From Streptomyces ferrugineus (GTDB lineage Bacteria; Actinomycetota; Actinomycetes; Streptomycetales; Streptomycetaceae), in the NCBI RefSeq assembly GCF_015160855.1, contig NZ_CP063373.1:2480001-2544000 (forward strand): 64,000 bases of DNA, read 5' to 3'. A program made the translations under genes and the position numbers. A model generated the notes under the pieces. The model was not told the origin of the DNA and did not search any database. It saw only the letters and a list, made by a program, of their open reading frames with translations. Within the stretch, counting starts at the first letter, position 1; every line of letters starts with the position of its first letter. Shown here in pieces: positions 27,574 through 36,424 of the stretch.

Positions 27574-28119
27574 TTACGTGGGGTCGATCTCGCGCAGCAG
27601 GCCCGTCCGCACGTCGAAGACGAAGCCGCGCACATCGTCGGTGTGCAGCAGGAACGGCGAGGTGCGCACCCGCTGCATCGACTGCCGAACGTCCTGGTCG
27701 ACGTCCCGGAAGGACTCCACCGCCCAGGCGGGCCGCTGGCCGACCTCCATCTCCAGGTCGTGCCGGAAGTCCTCGGTGAGGGTCTCCAGGCCGCAGCCGG
27801 TGTGGTGGATGAGGACCACACTGCGGGTGCCCAGCGCCCGCTGGCTGATGGTCAGGGAGCGGATCACGTCGTCGGTGACGACGCCGCCCGCGTTGCGGAT
27901 GGTGTGGCAGTCGCCGAGCTCCAGGCCCAGCGCGGCGTGCAGGTCGAGACGGGCGTCCATGCAGGCCACGACGGCGACGTGCAGGACGGGACGGGCGTCC
28001 ATCCCGGGGTCGGTGAAGGCGGAGGCGTACCGCTCGTTCGCGTCGACGAGGCGGTCGGTCACCGTACCGCCGCGTATGGCGCCTTCGGGCTCGGTGGGAA
28101 CAGATGCGGAAGTCGTCAT
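27574..28119 (-). CDS. Beta-class carbonic anhydrase
   Basis: This 181-aa zinc enzyme interconverts CO2 and bicarbonate. The zinc ligands are Cys in VVACMDARLDLHAALG (about residue 50), with the Asp-Arg dyad of CMDAR, and His and Cys in IHHTGCG (about residue 108). The RNAGG loop is typical. The ATG at 28119 (MTTSASV) fits a leaderless mRNA: a TACCGT -10-like hexamer lies 7 nt upstream and no ribosome site is present. The palindrome CGTCAT-attc-ATGACG (28114-28129) covers the start codon; an upstream in-frame ATG at 28125 is possible. Confidence 0.93.
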   Translation of the reverse strand: MTTSASVPTEPEGAIRGGTVTDRLVDANERYASAFTDPGMDARPVLHVAVVACMDARLDLHAALGLELGDCHTIRNAGGVVTDDVIRSLTISQRALGTRSVVLIHHTGCGLETLTEDFRHDLEMEVGQRPAWAVESFRDVDQDVRQSMQRVRTSPFLLHTDDVRGFVFDVRTGLLREIDPT

Positions 28120-28132
28120 ATTCATGACGGTA
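28114..28132 (-). promoter_or_regulatory. Palindrome and -10 element over the carbonic anhydrase start
   Basis: CGTCAT (28114-28119) and ATGACG (28124-28129) are perfect inverted repeats, and TACCGT on the minus strand (28127-28132) is in the -10 position for transcription starting at the ATG. An operator or a fold at the start codon is possible. Confidence 0.45.
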
Positions 28133-28481
28133 CTGGTCACGGCTCTCGCGGTCCTGTCGTGAGAAGGGAAAAAGAGCGTCATCACGTGCGGCGTGTGAGG
28201 TAACGCACAGGGGGTTCGCGACGCGCAGGTCGGTTGATTGACCGGAAGACAGGGTGGACTAAAGTGACGCGAAGCGGGAGGCGAGACTCCCTGCTGGACT
28301 GTTTTTCCAAGGAGACCCCGGCGATTTCTCCGAAGGTCTCCCCGCGTGCGCGGCGCGTACGTACGGCTCGGCCTCCTCCCGCTCCCGGCCGGCTGACGCT
28401 TCCGGCGCCGGCAGGCCTCCCCTTCACGAGCGGGCGGGGACCCGGCGGTGCGTACGGCCCCGCCGGATCTGAGAGGGCCCC
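28120..28481 (+). other. dcw upstream region where mraZ would lie
   Basis: No gene is seen. The likely dcw promoter is TTGACC (28238-28243), 16-nt spacer, TAAAGT (28260-28265). A leader of about 210 nt follows with hairpin GGGAG...CTCCC (28276-28291) and then a run GTTTTT, and hairpin GGAGACC...GGTCTCC (28311-28341). The first resembles a weak attenuator. MraZ and its repeated binding boxes are absent. Confidence 0.6.
28238..28265 (+). promoter_or_regulatory. Candidate promoter of the dcw cluster (rsmH)
   Basis: TTGACC and TAAAGT are separated by 16 nt and lie 217 nt upstream of the rsmH start. They resemble a sigma-70-like (HrdB) promoter. No experimental evidence is available in the sequence. 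Confidence 0.5.
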
Positions 28482-29438
28482 TTGAGTCAGCGTCGACATG
28501 TCCCGGTGATGCTCCAGCGGTGCCTGGACCTGTTGGCCCCCGCCCTGCAGCGGCCGGGAGCGGTGGTCGTCGACTGCACGCTCGGGCTCGGCGGCCACAG
28601 CGAGGCCCTTCTGACGCGGTTCCCCGAGGCCCGGCTCGTCGCCCTGGACCGCGACAAGGAGGCCCTGCGCCTGTCCGCCGAGCGGCTCGGCCCGTACGGC
28701 GAGCGCGCGACCCTCGTGCACGCCGTCTACGACGAGCTCCCGGAGGTCCTGGCCAGGCTCGGCATCCCGCGCGTACAGGGCGTCCTGTTCGACCTCGGCG
28801 TCTCCTCCATGCAGCTCGACGAGGCCGACCGCGGCTTCGCCTACGCCCAGGACGCCCCCCTCGACATGCGCATGGACCAGACGGCCGGCATCAGCGCCGC
28901 CGAGGTCCTCAACACCTACCCGGCCGGTGAGCTGGTGCGGATCCTGCGCGCGTACGGCGAGGAGAAGCAGGCCAAGCGGATCGTGGCCGCCATCGTGCGC
29001 GAGCGGGAGAAGGAGCCGTTCAGCAACAGCGCCCGGCTCGTGGAGCTGATCCGCGACGCGCTGCCGCAGGCCGCCAAGCGCACCGGCGGCAACCCGGCCA
29101 AGCGCACCTTCCAGGCGCTGCGCATCGAGGTGAACGGCGAGCTGTCCGTCCTGGAGCGGGCGATCCCGGCCGCCGTGGCCGCTCTCGCCGTCGGCGGGCG
29201 GATCGCGGTGCTGTCGTACCACTCGCTGGAGGACCGGCTGGTCAAGCAGGTGTTCGCGGCCGGCGCCGCCACCACCGCGCCGCCGGGGCTGCCCGTCGTC
29301 CCCGAGCAGTACCAGCCGCGGCTCAAGCTGCTGACGCGCGGTGCCGAACTTCCCACCGAGGAAGAGGTCGCCGAGAACCGGCGCGCGGCACCCGCGCGTC
29401 TGCGCGGTGCCGAGCGCATCAGGGAGTCCATCGAATGA
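28482..29438 (+). CDS. rsmH: 16S rRNA (cytosine(1402)-N4)-methyltransferase
   Basis: This 318-aa enzyme N4-methylates C1402 of 16S rRNA in the ribosomal P site. SAM-binding motifs [20 protein letters not shown] (about residue 30) and [10 protein letters not shown] are clear, as are [12 protein letters not shown] and the C-terminal [14 protein letters not shown]. The likely start is the TTG at 28482 ([11 protein letters not shown]), preceded by GAGAGGG. It opens the dcw cluster, as in most bacteria, with ftsL 79 nt downstream. Confidence 0.96.
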   Translation: MSQRRHVPVMLQRCLDLLAPALQRPGAVVVDCTLGLGGHSEALLTRFPEARLVALDRDKEALRLSAERLGPYGERATLVHAVYDELPEVLARLGIPRVQGVLFDLGVSSMQLDEADRGFAYAQDAPLDMRMDQTAGISAAEVLNTYPAGELVRILRAYGEEKQAKRIVAAIVREREKEPFSNSARLVELIRDALPQAAKRTGGNPAKRTFQALRIEVNGELSVLERAIPAAVAALAVGGRIAVLSYHSLEDRLVKQVFAAGAATTAPPGLPVVPEQYQPRLKLLTRGAELPTEEEVAENRRAAPARLRGAERIRESIE

Positions 29439-29517
29439 GCGGCGTGGGGCAGGGGCGGGCCTGGCGGGTCCAGGACTCGAACCCATGGGCGGGAAAACCG
29501 GACCCGGGGGAGGGGCA

Positions 29518-30114
29518 GTGAGCAGGAAACCCGAACTGAGAGGGCGGGCCGCCCGGCTCGCGCGGCTCTTCCCCCCGGGCGCCGGGCAGGCCGCCCGCGC
29601 CCCCTTCGTCCTCCTCGTCGTCGTCCTCCTCGGCGGCGGCCTCATCGGGCTCCTCATGCTGAACTCCGCCCTGAGCGAGGGCGCCTTCAAGCTCGACGAC
29701 ATCCAGAAGGAGACGAAGGCCCTCACCGACGAGGAGCAGTCCCTCCAGCGGGACATCGACGCCTACTCCGCCCCCGACGCCCTCCAGCGCCGCGCCCGGG
29801 AACTCGGCATGGTCCCCGGCGGCGACCCCGCCTTCCTCAACCCGGACGGCACGGTCAAGGGCGTCCCCAGCACCGCCCCCGCCGGGCAGCTCGCCGGCCG
29901 CAGCCCCGTCGTCCTCGCCCCCGAGGCCCTCCCCGACGCGCCCGTGCCGCTCCCGGCGCCCAGCCCGACCCCCACCACCGCCCCGCCCGACGCGTCCCAG
30001 ACCCCGGCCGGACCGCCCGCGGCGCCCCAAGCCGTCCCGCAGGGCGCACCCGGCGGTCCCGCCCCATCCGCCCCATCCGCCCCGTCCTCCGCGTACCCGA
30101 CCCCCGGCAGGTGA
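29518..30114 (+). CDS. ftsL: Cell division protein FtsL
   Basis: This 198-aa bitopic protein has a short basic cytoplasmic tail, one membrane helix (LLVVVLLGGGLIGLLMLNSA, about residues 27-47), a coiled-coil segment (about 50-90, with DIQKETKALTDEEQSLQRDI) and a long Pro/Ala-rich tail. FtsL links the FtsQ-FtsB complex to FtsW/FtsI at the septum. The GTG at 29518 has GGGGGAGGGGC upstream; an in-frame ATG at 29485 is possible. Its stop overlaps the GTG of a mini-ORF (GTGA at 30111), not that of ftsI. Confidence 0.9.
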   Translation: MSRKPELRGRAARLARLFPPGAGQAARAPFVLLVVVLLGGGLIGLLMLNSALSEGAFKLDDIQKETKALTDEEQSLQRDIDAYSAPDALQRRARELGMVPGGDPAFLNPDGTVKGVPSTAPAGQLAGRSPVVLAPEALPDAPVPLPAPSPTPTTAPPDASQTPAGPPAAPQAVPQGAPGGPAPSAPSAPSSAYPTPGR

Positions 30115-30164
30115 CGGAAGTGGTCGAAAACTCCCCAAGGCAACCACCGCGCCGCCGCGTGCGC
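30094..30164 (+). repeat. Copy 1 of a 71-bp direct repeat at the ftsL/ftsI junction
   Basis: This copy covers the last codons of ftsL and a near copy of the ftsI start. By eye it matches copy 2 (30207-30277) at 61 of 71 positions without gaps. The offset is 113 bp. Confidence 0.9.
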
Positions 30165-30227
30165 TTGGTGGGGCCGTGTTCTGGGGTTTGTGCTGTGTCT
30201 TGCATGTATCCGACCTCCGGCAGGTGA
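30111..30227 (+). CDS. 38-codon mini-ORF made by a duplicated ftsL/ftsI junction
   Basis: This frame starts at a GTG overlapping the ftsL stop (GTGA, 30111-30114) and ends with a TGA overlapping the ftsI start (GTGA, 30224-30227). Its first 17 residues, VTEVVENSPRQPPRRRV, mimic the FtsI N-terminus (VREVAENSSRQPPRRRV), and its last six, YPTSGR, mimic the FtsL C-terminus YPTPGR. It is therefore the junction repeated with frame preserved. The middle (RLVGPCSGVCAVSCM) is Cys-rich and unlike either gene. It may be translated by coupling, but may equally be a relic; expression is unproven. Confidence 0.5.
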   Translation: MTEVVENSPRQPPRRRVRLVGPCSGVCAVSCMYPTSGR

Positions 30228-30277
30228 GGGAAGTGGCCGAGAATTCCTCCAGGCAACCGCCGCGCCGCCGCGTGCCC
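30207..30277 (+). repeat. Copy 2 of the ftsL/ftsI junction repeat
   Basis: This copy holds the end of the mini-ORF and the true start of ftsI at 30224. Differences from copy 1 are ten substitutions and no indels; about half are synonymous in the ftsI or ftsL frame. Confidence 0.9.
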
Positions 30278-32191
30278 GGACCCGCCCGCTCCGGCGGCGG
30301 CCAGCGGCGACCGGGCCCCGGCTCCCGCCCGGCCCGCCGCCCGGCCCGGCCGCGCCCCGGGGCCGCCGGCACGATCCGGCTCGGCAGCCCCCGCCCCCGG
30401 CTGCGCATGGTCGGCCTCGCCCTGGCCCTCGTACTGATCGCGTTCGTGCTGCGGCTGCTCCAGGTGCAGGGCGTCGACGCGAGCACCTACGCCGCCAAGG
30501 CCGAGAAGAACCGCTACGTCGGCTACACCCTGGCCGCCGAGCGCGGCGGCATCACCGACCGCAACGGCGTGGCGCTCGCGACCAGCGTGGACGCGTACGA
30601 CATCACGGCCGACCCCACGCTGTTCTCCCGCGAGCAGCTCAAGATCGACGACGGCCCCGAGCAGGCGGCCGCCCTGCTCGCGCCGATCCTCGGCCAGGAG
30701 CCGGAGAAGATCGTCAGGAAGCTGCGGCCCGCGAACAAGAACCTGCGCTACACCCTGCTGGCCAGCCGCCAGACCCCGCAGGTCTGGAAGCAGATCAAGG
30801 ACCTGAAGAACGCGCTGGCCACCAAGGCCGAGACCGACAAGAGCACGGTGAACGTCCTCGCCGGGGTGCTGTCGGTCGCCAGCAGCAAGCGCGTGTACCC
30901 CAACGGGGATCTCGCCGCCGGGATACTGGGCTGGGTCAACGCCGCAGGCAAGGGCGGCGGCGGCATCGAGCAGCAGCTGAACACGGAGCTGGCCGGCAAG
31001 GACGGCGAGATCCGCTACGCCCAGTCCGGCGGCCGCCAGGTCCCCACGGTGAACTCCACCGAGACGCCCGCCGTGCCCGGCAGCGACGTCGAGCTCACCA
31101 TCGACCGCGACATCCAGTGGGCCGCGCAGAACGCGATCTCCAAGCAGGTCGCCGAGTCCCGGGCGGACCGCGGCTATGTGATCGTCCAGGACACCCGCAC
31201 CGGCGAGATCCTCGCCATGGCCAACTCACCCGGCTTCGACCCGAACGACCTCTCCGAGGCCAGCAGCGCCAACATGGGCAACGCGGCCCTCCAGGACGCC
31301 TACGAGCCCGGCTCCACCGCGAAGGTCATGTCCATGGCCGCCGTACTGGAGGAGGGCGTGGCCACGCCCGGCACCCATGTCATCGTGCCCAACCGGCTGC
31401 ACCGCGGCGACCGGCTGTTCAAGGACGACATCGACCACGAGACCTGGTACCTCACGCTCAACGGCGTGCTCGCCAAGTCCAGCAACATCGGCACCATCCT
31501 CGCCACCGGCCAGCTCGGCAAGACCCAGGCGCAGGCCAACAAGGTCCTCTACGACTACCTGCGCAAGTTCGGCCTCGGCAGCCACACCGGCCTCGACTTC
31601 CCCGGCGAGACCCCGGGCATCCTCGCCGCCCCCGACAAGTGGTCGACTTCGCAGCAGTACACGATTCCTTTCGGCCAGGGTGTGTCCATCAACGCGATGC
31701 AGGCGGCCTCCGTCTACTCGACGATCGCCAACGGCGGCGTTCGCATCGAACCCACGCTCGTACGCGGCACCGAGGGACCCGACGGGAAGTTCACCGAGGC
31801 CCCGAAGCCCAAGAAGACCCGCGTCATCAGCGCCAAGACGGCGAAGACCCTCGCCCAGATGCTGGAGTCGGTCGTGGACGACGAGGAGGGCACCGGCAAC
31901 AAGGCGCGCATCCCCGGCTACCGGGTCGCGGGCAAGACGGGTACGGCGAACCGAGTGGATCCGGCCACCGGAAAGTACCGCGGCTACACCTCGTCGTTCG
32001 CCGGCTTCGCACCCGCCGACAAGCCCCGGATCACGGTCTACTGCGCCATCCAGAACGCCACCCAGGGCAACTACTTCGGCGGCCAGATCTGCGGCCCCAT
32101 CTACAAGCAGGTGATGGAGTTCGCGCTGAAGACCCTGCAGGTCCCGCCGACCGGCGCCAAGCCCGCGAAGCTCCCGGTCGCCTTCAATTGA
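30224..32191 (+). CDS. ftsI: Septal peptidoglycan transpeptidase FtsI (PBP3)
   Basis: This 655-aa class B penicillin-binding protein crosslinks septal peptidoglycan and works with FtsW. It has a Pro/Arg-rich cytoplasmic N-terminus (about 60 residues), one membrane helix (MVGLALALVLIAFVLRLL), a dimerisation domain with RGGITDRNG, and the transpeptidase domain with SxxK in YEPGSTAKVMS, SxN in AKSSNIG and KTG in RVAGKTGTAN. The GTG at 30224 overlaps the preceding mini-ORF stop; an extension upstream is not supported. The repeat at 30094-30277 makes the junction with ftsL unusual. Confidence 0.95.
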   Translation: MREVAENSSRQPPRRRVPGPARSGGGQRRPGPGSRPARRPARPRPGAAGTIRLGSPRPRLRMVGLALALVLIAFVLRLLQVQGVDASTYAAKAEKNRYVGYTLAAERGGITDRNGVALATSVDAYDITADPTLFSREQLKIDDGPEQAAALLAPILGQEPEKIVRKLRPANKNLRYTLLASRQTPQVWKQIKDLKNALATKAETDKSTVNVLAGVLSVASSKRVYPNGDLAAGILGWVNAAGKGGGGIEQQLNTELAGKDGEIRYAQSGGRQVPTVNSTETPAVPGSDVELTIDRDIQWAAQNAISKQVAESRADRGYVIVQDTRTGEILAMANSPGFDPNDLSEASSANMGNAALQDAYEPGSTAKVMSMAAVLEEGVATPGTHVIVPNRLHRGDRLFKDDIDHETWYLTLNGVLAKSSNIGTILATGQLGKTQAQANKVLYDYLRKFGLGSHTGLDFPGETPGILAAPDKWSTSQQYTIPFGQGVSINAMQAASVYSTIANGGVRIEPTLVRGTEGPDGKFTEAPKPKKTRVISAKTAKTLAQMLESVVDDEEGTGNKARIPGYRVAGKTGTANRVDPATGKYRGYTSSFAGFAPADKPRITVYCAIQNATQGNYFGGQICGPIYKQVMEFALKTLQVPPTGAKPAKLPVAFN

Positions 32192-32230
32192 CCACCCTGA
32201 TCAGCACCGAGCAGCCACAGGAACCACCCC

Positions 32231-33949
32231 GTGACCACGATCACCCCCGACCCTGGGAACCAGGGCAGCCCCCGCCCCTCGCCCGCCCGTCTCCCACCAC
32301 CGCCCTTGCCGGACCGCACTGCGCGCGGGCCCCTCTTTAGCTCGCAAGGGGGTGCGCCCGGTACGCTCACCGCCGTGCCACACGCTGATCAGTCCCAAAC
32401 CACCCAGAAGGGGCATCCCGTGACATACCCCGGGCTGCCCAGGCCGGCGCGGGTCACCGCCGCACCCCTCGCGGAACTCGCCGACCAGCTGGGTGTCCCC
32501 GCGCCGGAACCCGCGGACACCCCCGCCGAGGTCACGGGCATCACCCATGACTCGCGCGCCGTCCGGCCCGGCGACCTGTACGCCGCCCTCCCGGGCGCCC
32601 GCCTGCACGGCGCCGACTTCGTCACGCAGGCCGCGGGCCTCGGCGCGGCCGCCGTGCTGACCGACCCGACCGGCGCCGAGCGCGCCGCCGCGACCGGGCT
32701 GCCGGTCCTGGTCGTCGAGGACCCACGGGGCCGGATGGGCGAACTGGCGGCCACGATCTACGGCCACCCCGGCCGCGACCTGCTGCAGATCGGCATGACC
32801 GGCACCTCCGGCAAGACCACCACCGCCTACCTCATCGAGGGCGGGCTCCGGACGAGCAAGGCCACCGGTCTCATCGGCACGGTCGAGATGCGCATCGGCG
32901 ACGAGCGCATCAAGTCCGAGCGCACCACCCCGGAGGCCACCGACCTCCAGGCCCTGTTCGCCGTCATGCGCGAGCGCGGCGTCGAGGCGGTCGCCATGGA
33001 GGTCTCCAGCCACGCCCTGGTCCTCGGCCGGGTCGACGGCTGCGTCTTCGACATCGCGGTCTTCACCAACCTCAGCCCGGAGCACATGGAGTTCCACTCC
33101 GACATGGAGGACTACTTCCGGGCCAAGGCGCAGCTGTTCACCCCCAGGCGCAGCAGGTTCGGCGTCGTCAACCTCGACGACGAGTACGGCCGCAGGCTCG
33201 CCAAGGAAGCCACCGTCCCGGTCGTCACCTACTCCGCCGAGGGCCACCCCGACGCCGACTGGCGCGCCGAGGACGTGGAAATCGGCCCCCTGGACTCGAC
33301 GTTCACCGTGATCGGGCCCAAGGACGAGCGGATCGCCGCCACTTCGCCGCTGCCGGGCCCCTTCAACGTGGCCAACACCCTCGCCGCGATCGTCGCCCTC
33401 GCCGCCGCCGGCCTCGACGCGCAGACCGCCGCCGACGGCGTCGCCGCCGTGCCGGGCGTGCCGGGCCGTCTGGAGCGGGTGGACGCCGGGCAGCCGTATC
33501 TCGCGGTCGTCGACTACGCCCACAAGACCGACGCCGTCGAGTCGGTGCTCAAGGCGCTGCGCAAGGTCACCGAGGGCAGCCTGCACGTGGTGCTCGGCTG
33601 CGGCGGCGACCGGGACCAGACCAAGCGCGCCCCGATGGGCGCCGCCGCGGCCCGGCTCGCCGACACCGCCGTACTGACCTCCGACAACCCCCGCTCCGAG
33701 GACCCCCTCGCGATCCTCGCAACCATGCTCCAGGGCGCGGCGTCCGTACCAGCACACGAGCGCGGCGAGGTCCAGGTCTTCGAGGACCGGGCCGCCGCGA
33801 TCGCCGCGGCCGTCGCCCGCGCACAGCCCGGAGACACCGTGCTGGTCGCCGGCAAGGGGCATGAGCAGGGCCAGGACATCGCCGGAGTGGTCCGTCCCTT
33901 CGACGACCGCCAGGTGCTTCGCGCAGCTATCCAGAAGACCCAGGGATGA
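32231..33949 (+). CDS. murE: UDP-MurNAc-tripeptide synthetase (DAP-adding)
   Basis: This 572-aa ligase adds diaminopimelate to UDP-MurNAc-L-Ala-D-Glu. ATP-binding MTGTSGKTTTAYLIE, the catalytic-lysine region, FTNLSPEHMEFH and the DAP-recognition motif DNPRSEDP are present; streptomycetes use LL-DAP. The N-terminal 60 residues are Pro-rich and absent from most MurE proteins. The GTG at 32231 has AGGAA upstream; a GTG at 32420 (VTYPGLPRP) follows a better AGAAGGGG and gives a 509-aa protein of family length. The start is therefore uncertain; the longer form is listed. Confidence 0.93.
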   Translation: MTTITPDPGNQGSPRPSPARLPPPPLPDRTARGPLFSSQGGAPGTLTAVPHADQSQTTQKGHPVTYPGLPRPARVTAAPLAELADQLGVPAPEPADTPAEVTGITHDSRAVRPGDLYAALPGARLHGADFVTQAAGLGAAAVLTDPTGAERAAATGLPVLVVEDPRGRMGELAATIYGHPGRDLLQIGMTGTSGKTTTAYLIEGGLRTSKATGLIGTVEMRIGDERIKSERTTPEATDLQALFAVMRERGVEAVAMEVSSHALVLGRVDGCVFDIAVFTNLSPEHMEFHSDMEDYFRAKAQLFTPRRSRFGVVNLDDEYGRRLAKEATVPVVTYSAEGHPDADWRAEDVEIGPLDSTFTVIGPKDERIAATSPLPGPFNVANTLAAIVALAAAGLDAQTAADGVAAVPGVPGRLERVDAGQPYLAVVDYAHKTDAVESVLKALRKVTEGSLHVVLGCGGDRDQTKRAPMGAAAARLADTAVLTSDNPRSEDPLAILATMLQGAASVPAHERGEVQVFEDRAAAIAAAVARAQPGDTVLVAGKGHEQGQDIAGVVRPFDDRQVLRAAIQKTQG

Positions 33950-33953
33950 ACTT

Positions 33954-35357
33954 GTGATCGCCCTCTCTCTCGCCGAGATCGCAGAAGTCGTCGGCGGGCA
34001 GACACACGACATACCGGATCCGTCCGTCCAGATCACCGGATCCGTCGTCCGGGACTCCCGAGAAGTGGAGCCCGGCAGCCTCTTCGTAGCCTTCGTCGGC
34101 GAGCGCGTGGACGGCCACGACTTCGCTCAGGCCGTCGTCGCGGCCGGCGCGGCCGCCGTACTGGGCTCGCGCCCCGTCGGCGTGCCCGCGATCGTCGTGC
34201 CGGACGTCCAGAAGGCCCTCGGCGCCCTCGCCCGTCATGTCGTACGCCGGCTCGGCGCGACCCTCGTCGCCCTGACCGGCTCGGTGGGCAAGACCAGCAC
34301 CAAGGACCTGATCGCCCAGGTGCTCCAGCACAGGGCGCCGACCGTGTGGACGCCGGGCTCCTTCAACAACGAGATCGGGCTGCCGCTCACCGCCCTCAGC
34401 GCCACCGAGGACACCAGGTTCCTGGTCCTGGAGATGGGCGCCCGCGGCGTCGGCCACATCCGCTATCTCACCGATCTGACGCCCCCGAGGATCGGCGTCG
34501 TGCTCAACGTCGGCACCGCGCACATCGGCGAGTTCGGCGGCCGCGAGCAGATCGCGCAGGCCAAGGGAGAGCTCGTCGAGGGCCTGCCTCCGTCGGAAGA
34601 CGGCGGCGCCGCGATTCTCAACGCCGACGATCCCCTCGTACGGGCCATGGCGTCCCGTACGAAGGCGAAAGTGCTCCTATTCGGAGAGTCCGGCGAAGCG
34701 GACGTTCGCGCCGAGAACGTGCGACTCACGGACAGCGGACAGCCCTCCTTCGTGCTTCACACACCCTCCGGGTGCAGTGATGTGACCATGCGCCTGTACG
34801 GTGAGCACCACGTGTCGAACGCGCTCGCCGCGGCCGCCGTCGCCCATGAGCTGGGCATGTCCGCGGAAGAGATCGCCACCGCGCTCTCCGAAGCGGGCTC
34901 CCTCTCACGCTGGCGGATGGAGGTCACCGAGCGCCCGGACGGCGTGACCATCGTCAACGACGCCTACAACGCGAACCCAGAATCCATGCGGGCCGCGCTG
35001 CGTGCCCTGGCCGCCATGGCCAAGGGCCGCCGGACGTGGGCGGTGCTCGGCAAGATGGCCGAGCTCGGTGACGAGGCGCTGACCGAACACGACGCTGTCG
35101 GACGGCTCGCCGTCCGTCTCAACGTGAGCAAGCTCGTCGCGGTCGGGGACAGGGAAGCGTCCTGGCTGCAACTGGGCGCATACAACGAGGGTTCGTGGGG
35201 TGAGGAGTCGGTGCACGTGTCCGACGCACAGGCGGCTGTCGACCTGCTGCGCAGCGAGCTGCGCACGGGAGACGTCGTGCTCGTGAAGGCTTCCAGGTCG
35301 GTGGGCCTGGAGCAGGTCGTGCTCGCACTGCTCGAGGGTGAGGTCTCCGGCCGATGA
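33954..35357 (+). CDS. murF: UDP-MurNAc-pentapeptide synthetase (D-Ala-D-Ala-adding)
   Basis: This 467-aa ligase adds D-Ala-D-Ala to complete the UDP-MurNAc-pentapeptide. Motifs are LTGSVGKTSTKDLIAQVLQ (ATP site), EMGARGVGHI, NVGTAHIGEFG and the C-terminal NDAYNANPESMRAAL. The GTG at 33954 starts 4 nt after murE. Its stop overlaps the mraY start (ATGA), so MurF and MraY are translationally coupled. Confidence 0.96.
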   Translation: MIALSLAEIAEVVGGQTHDIPDPSVQITGSVVRDSREVEPGSLFVAFVGERVDGHDFAQAVVAAGAAAVLGSRPVGVPAIVVPDVQKALGALARHVVRRLGATLVALTGSVGKTSTKDLIAQVLQHRAPTVWTPGSFNNEIGLPLTALSATEDTRFLVLEMGARGVGHIRYLTDLTPPRIGVVLNVGTAHIGEFGGREQIAQAKGELVEGLPPSEDGGAAILNADDPLVRAMASRTKAKVLLFGESGEADVRAENVRLTDSGQPSFVLHTPSGCSDVTMRLYGEHHVSNALAAAAVAHELGMSAEEIATALSEAGSLSRWRMEVTERPDGVTIVNDAYNANPESMRAALRALAAMAKGRRTWAVLGKMAELGDEALTEHDAVGRLAVRLNVSKLVAVGDREASWLQLGAYNEGSWGEESVHVSDAQAAVDLLRSELRTGDVVLVKASRSVGLEQVVLALLEGEVSGR

Positions 35358-36424
35358 GGCAGATCCTGTTCTCCGGTGCCATCGGGCTCTTCCTGACCCT
35401 GATCGGCACCCCGCTGCTCATCAAGCTGCTCGCCAAGAAGGGCTACGGGCAGTACATCCGCGACGACGGCCCGCGTGGGCATGCCAGCAAGCGCGGAACG
35501 CCGACGATGGGCGGAATCGCCTTCATCCTGGCGACGGTCATCGCGTACTTCGCGACGAAGCTGATCACGGGAGCGCCTACCACGTTCTCGGGTCTCCTGG
35601 TGCTCTTCATGATGGCGGGCATGGGCCTCGTCGGCTTCATCGACGACTACATCAAGATCATCAAGCGGCGTTCGCTCGGTCTGCGGGCCAAGGCGAAGAT
35701 GGCCGGCCAGCTGATCGTCGGCATCACCTTCGCGGTGCTCGCCCTGCAGTTCGCGGACACCCGCGGCAACACTCCTGCCTCCACGAAGATTTCGTTCGTG
35801 CAGGACTTCGGCTGGTCGATCGGCCCGGTCCTGTTCGTGGTCTGGGCGCTGTTCATGATCCTGGCCATGTCGAACGGCGTGAACCTCACCGACGGCCTCG
35901 ACGGTCTGGCGACCGGCGCCTCGGTGATGGTGTTCGGCGCGTACACCTTCATCGGTGTCTGGCAGTTCCAGGAGTCCTGCGCCAACGCGACGACGCTGAC
36001 GAACCCCTCGGCCTGTTTCGAGGTGCGTGACCCGCTCGACCTCGCGATCGTGGCCTCCGCGCTGATGGGCGCCTGCTTCGGCTTCCTGTGGTGGAACACC
36101 TCGCCCGCCAAGATCTTCATGGGCGACACCGGTTCGCTCGCGCTCGGCGGCGCCCTCGCCGGCCTCGCGATCTGCTCGCGCACCGAGCTGCTCCTCGCCC
36201 TGCTCGGCGGCCTCTTCGTCCTGATCACCATGTCGGTGGTCATCCAGGTCGGCTCGTTCCGCCTCACCGGCAAGCGCGTCTTCCGCATCGCCCCGCTGCA
36301 GCACCACTTTGAACACAAGGGGTGGTCCGAAGTCCTTGTGGTGGTCCGCTTCTGGATCATCCAGGGCATGTGTGTGATCGTCGGACTGGGCCTCTTCTAC
36401 GCGGGATGGGCAGCGGACAAGTGA
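35354..36424 (+). CDS. mraY: Phospho-MurNAc-pentapeptide translocase
   Basis: This 356-aa ten-helix membrane enzyme transfers phospho-MurNAc-pentapeptide to undecaprenyl phosphate, giving lipid I. Conserved catalytic loops are visible: GFIDDYIKI, NLTDGLDGLATG and FMGDTGSLALGG, the last carrying a metal-binding Asp. The ATG at 35354 overlaps murF by 4 nt. Confidence 0.97.
   Translation: MRQILFSGAIGLFLTLIGTPLLIKLLAKKGYGQYIRDDGPRGHASKRGTPTMGGIAFILATVIAYFATKLITGAPTTFSGLLVLFMMAGMGLVGFIDDYIKIIKRRSLGLRAKAKMAGQLIVGITFAVLALQFADTRGNTPASTKISFVQDFGWSIGPVLFVVWALFMILAMSNGVNLTDGLDGLATGASVMVFGAYTFIGVWQFQESCANATTLTNPSACFEVRDPLDLAIVASALMGACFGFLWWNTSPAKIFMGDTGSLALGGALAGLAICSRTELLLALLGGLFVLITMSVVIQVGSFRLTGKRVFRIAPLQHHFEHKGWSEVLVVVRFWIIQGMCVIVGLGLFYAGWAADK

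Noticed and set aside
32231..32420. Separate small gene before murE
   Set aside because: The frame is continuous with murE, so it is either a real N-terminal extension or leader sequence; no stop separates them.
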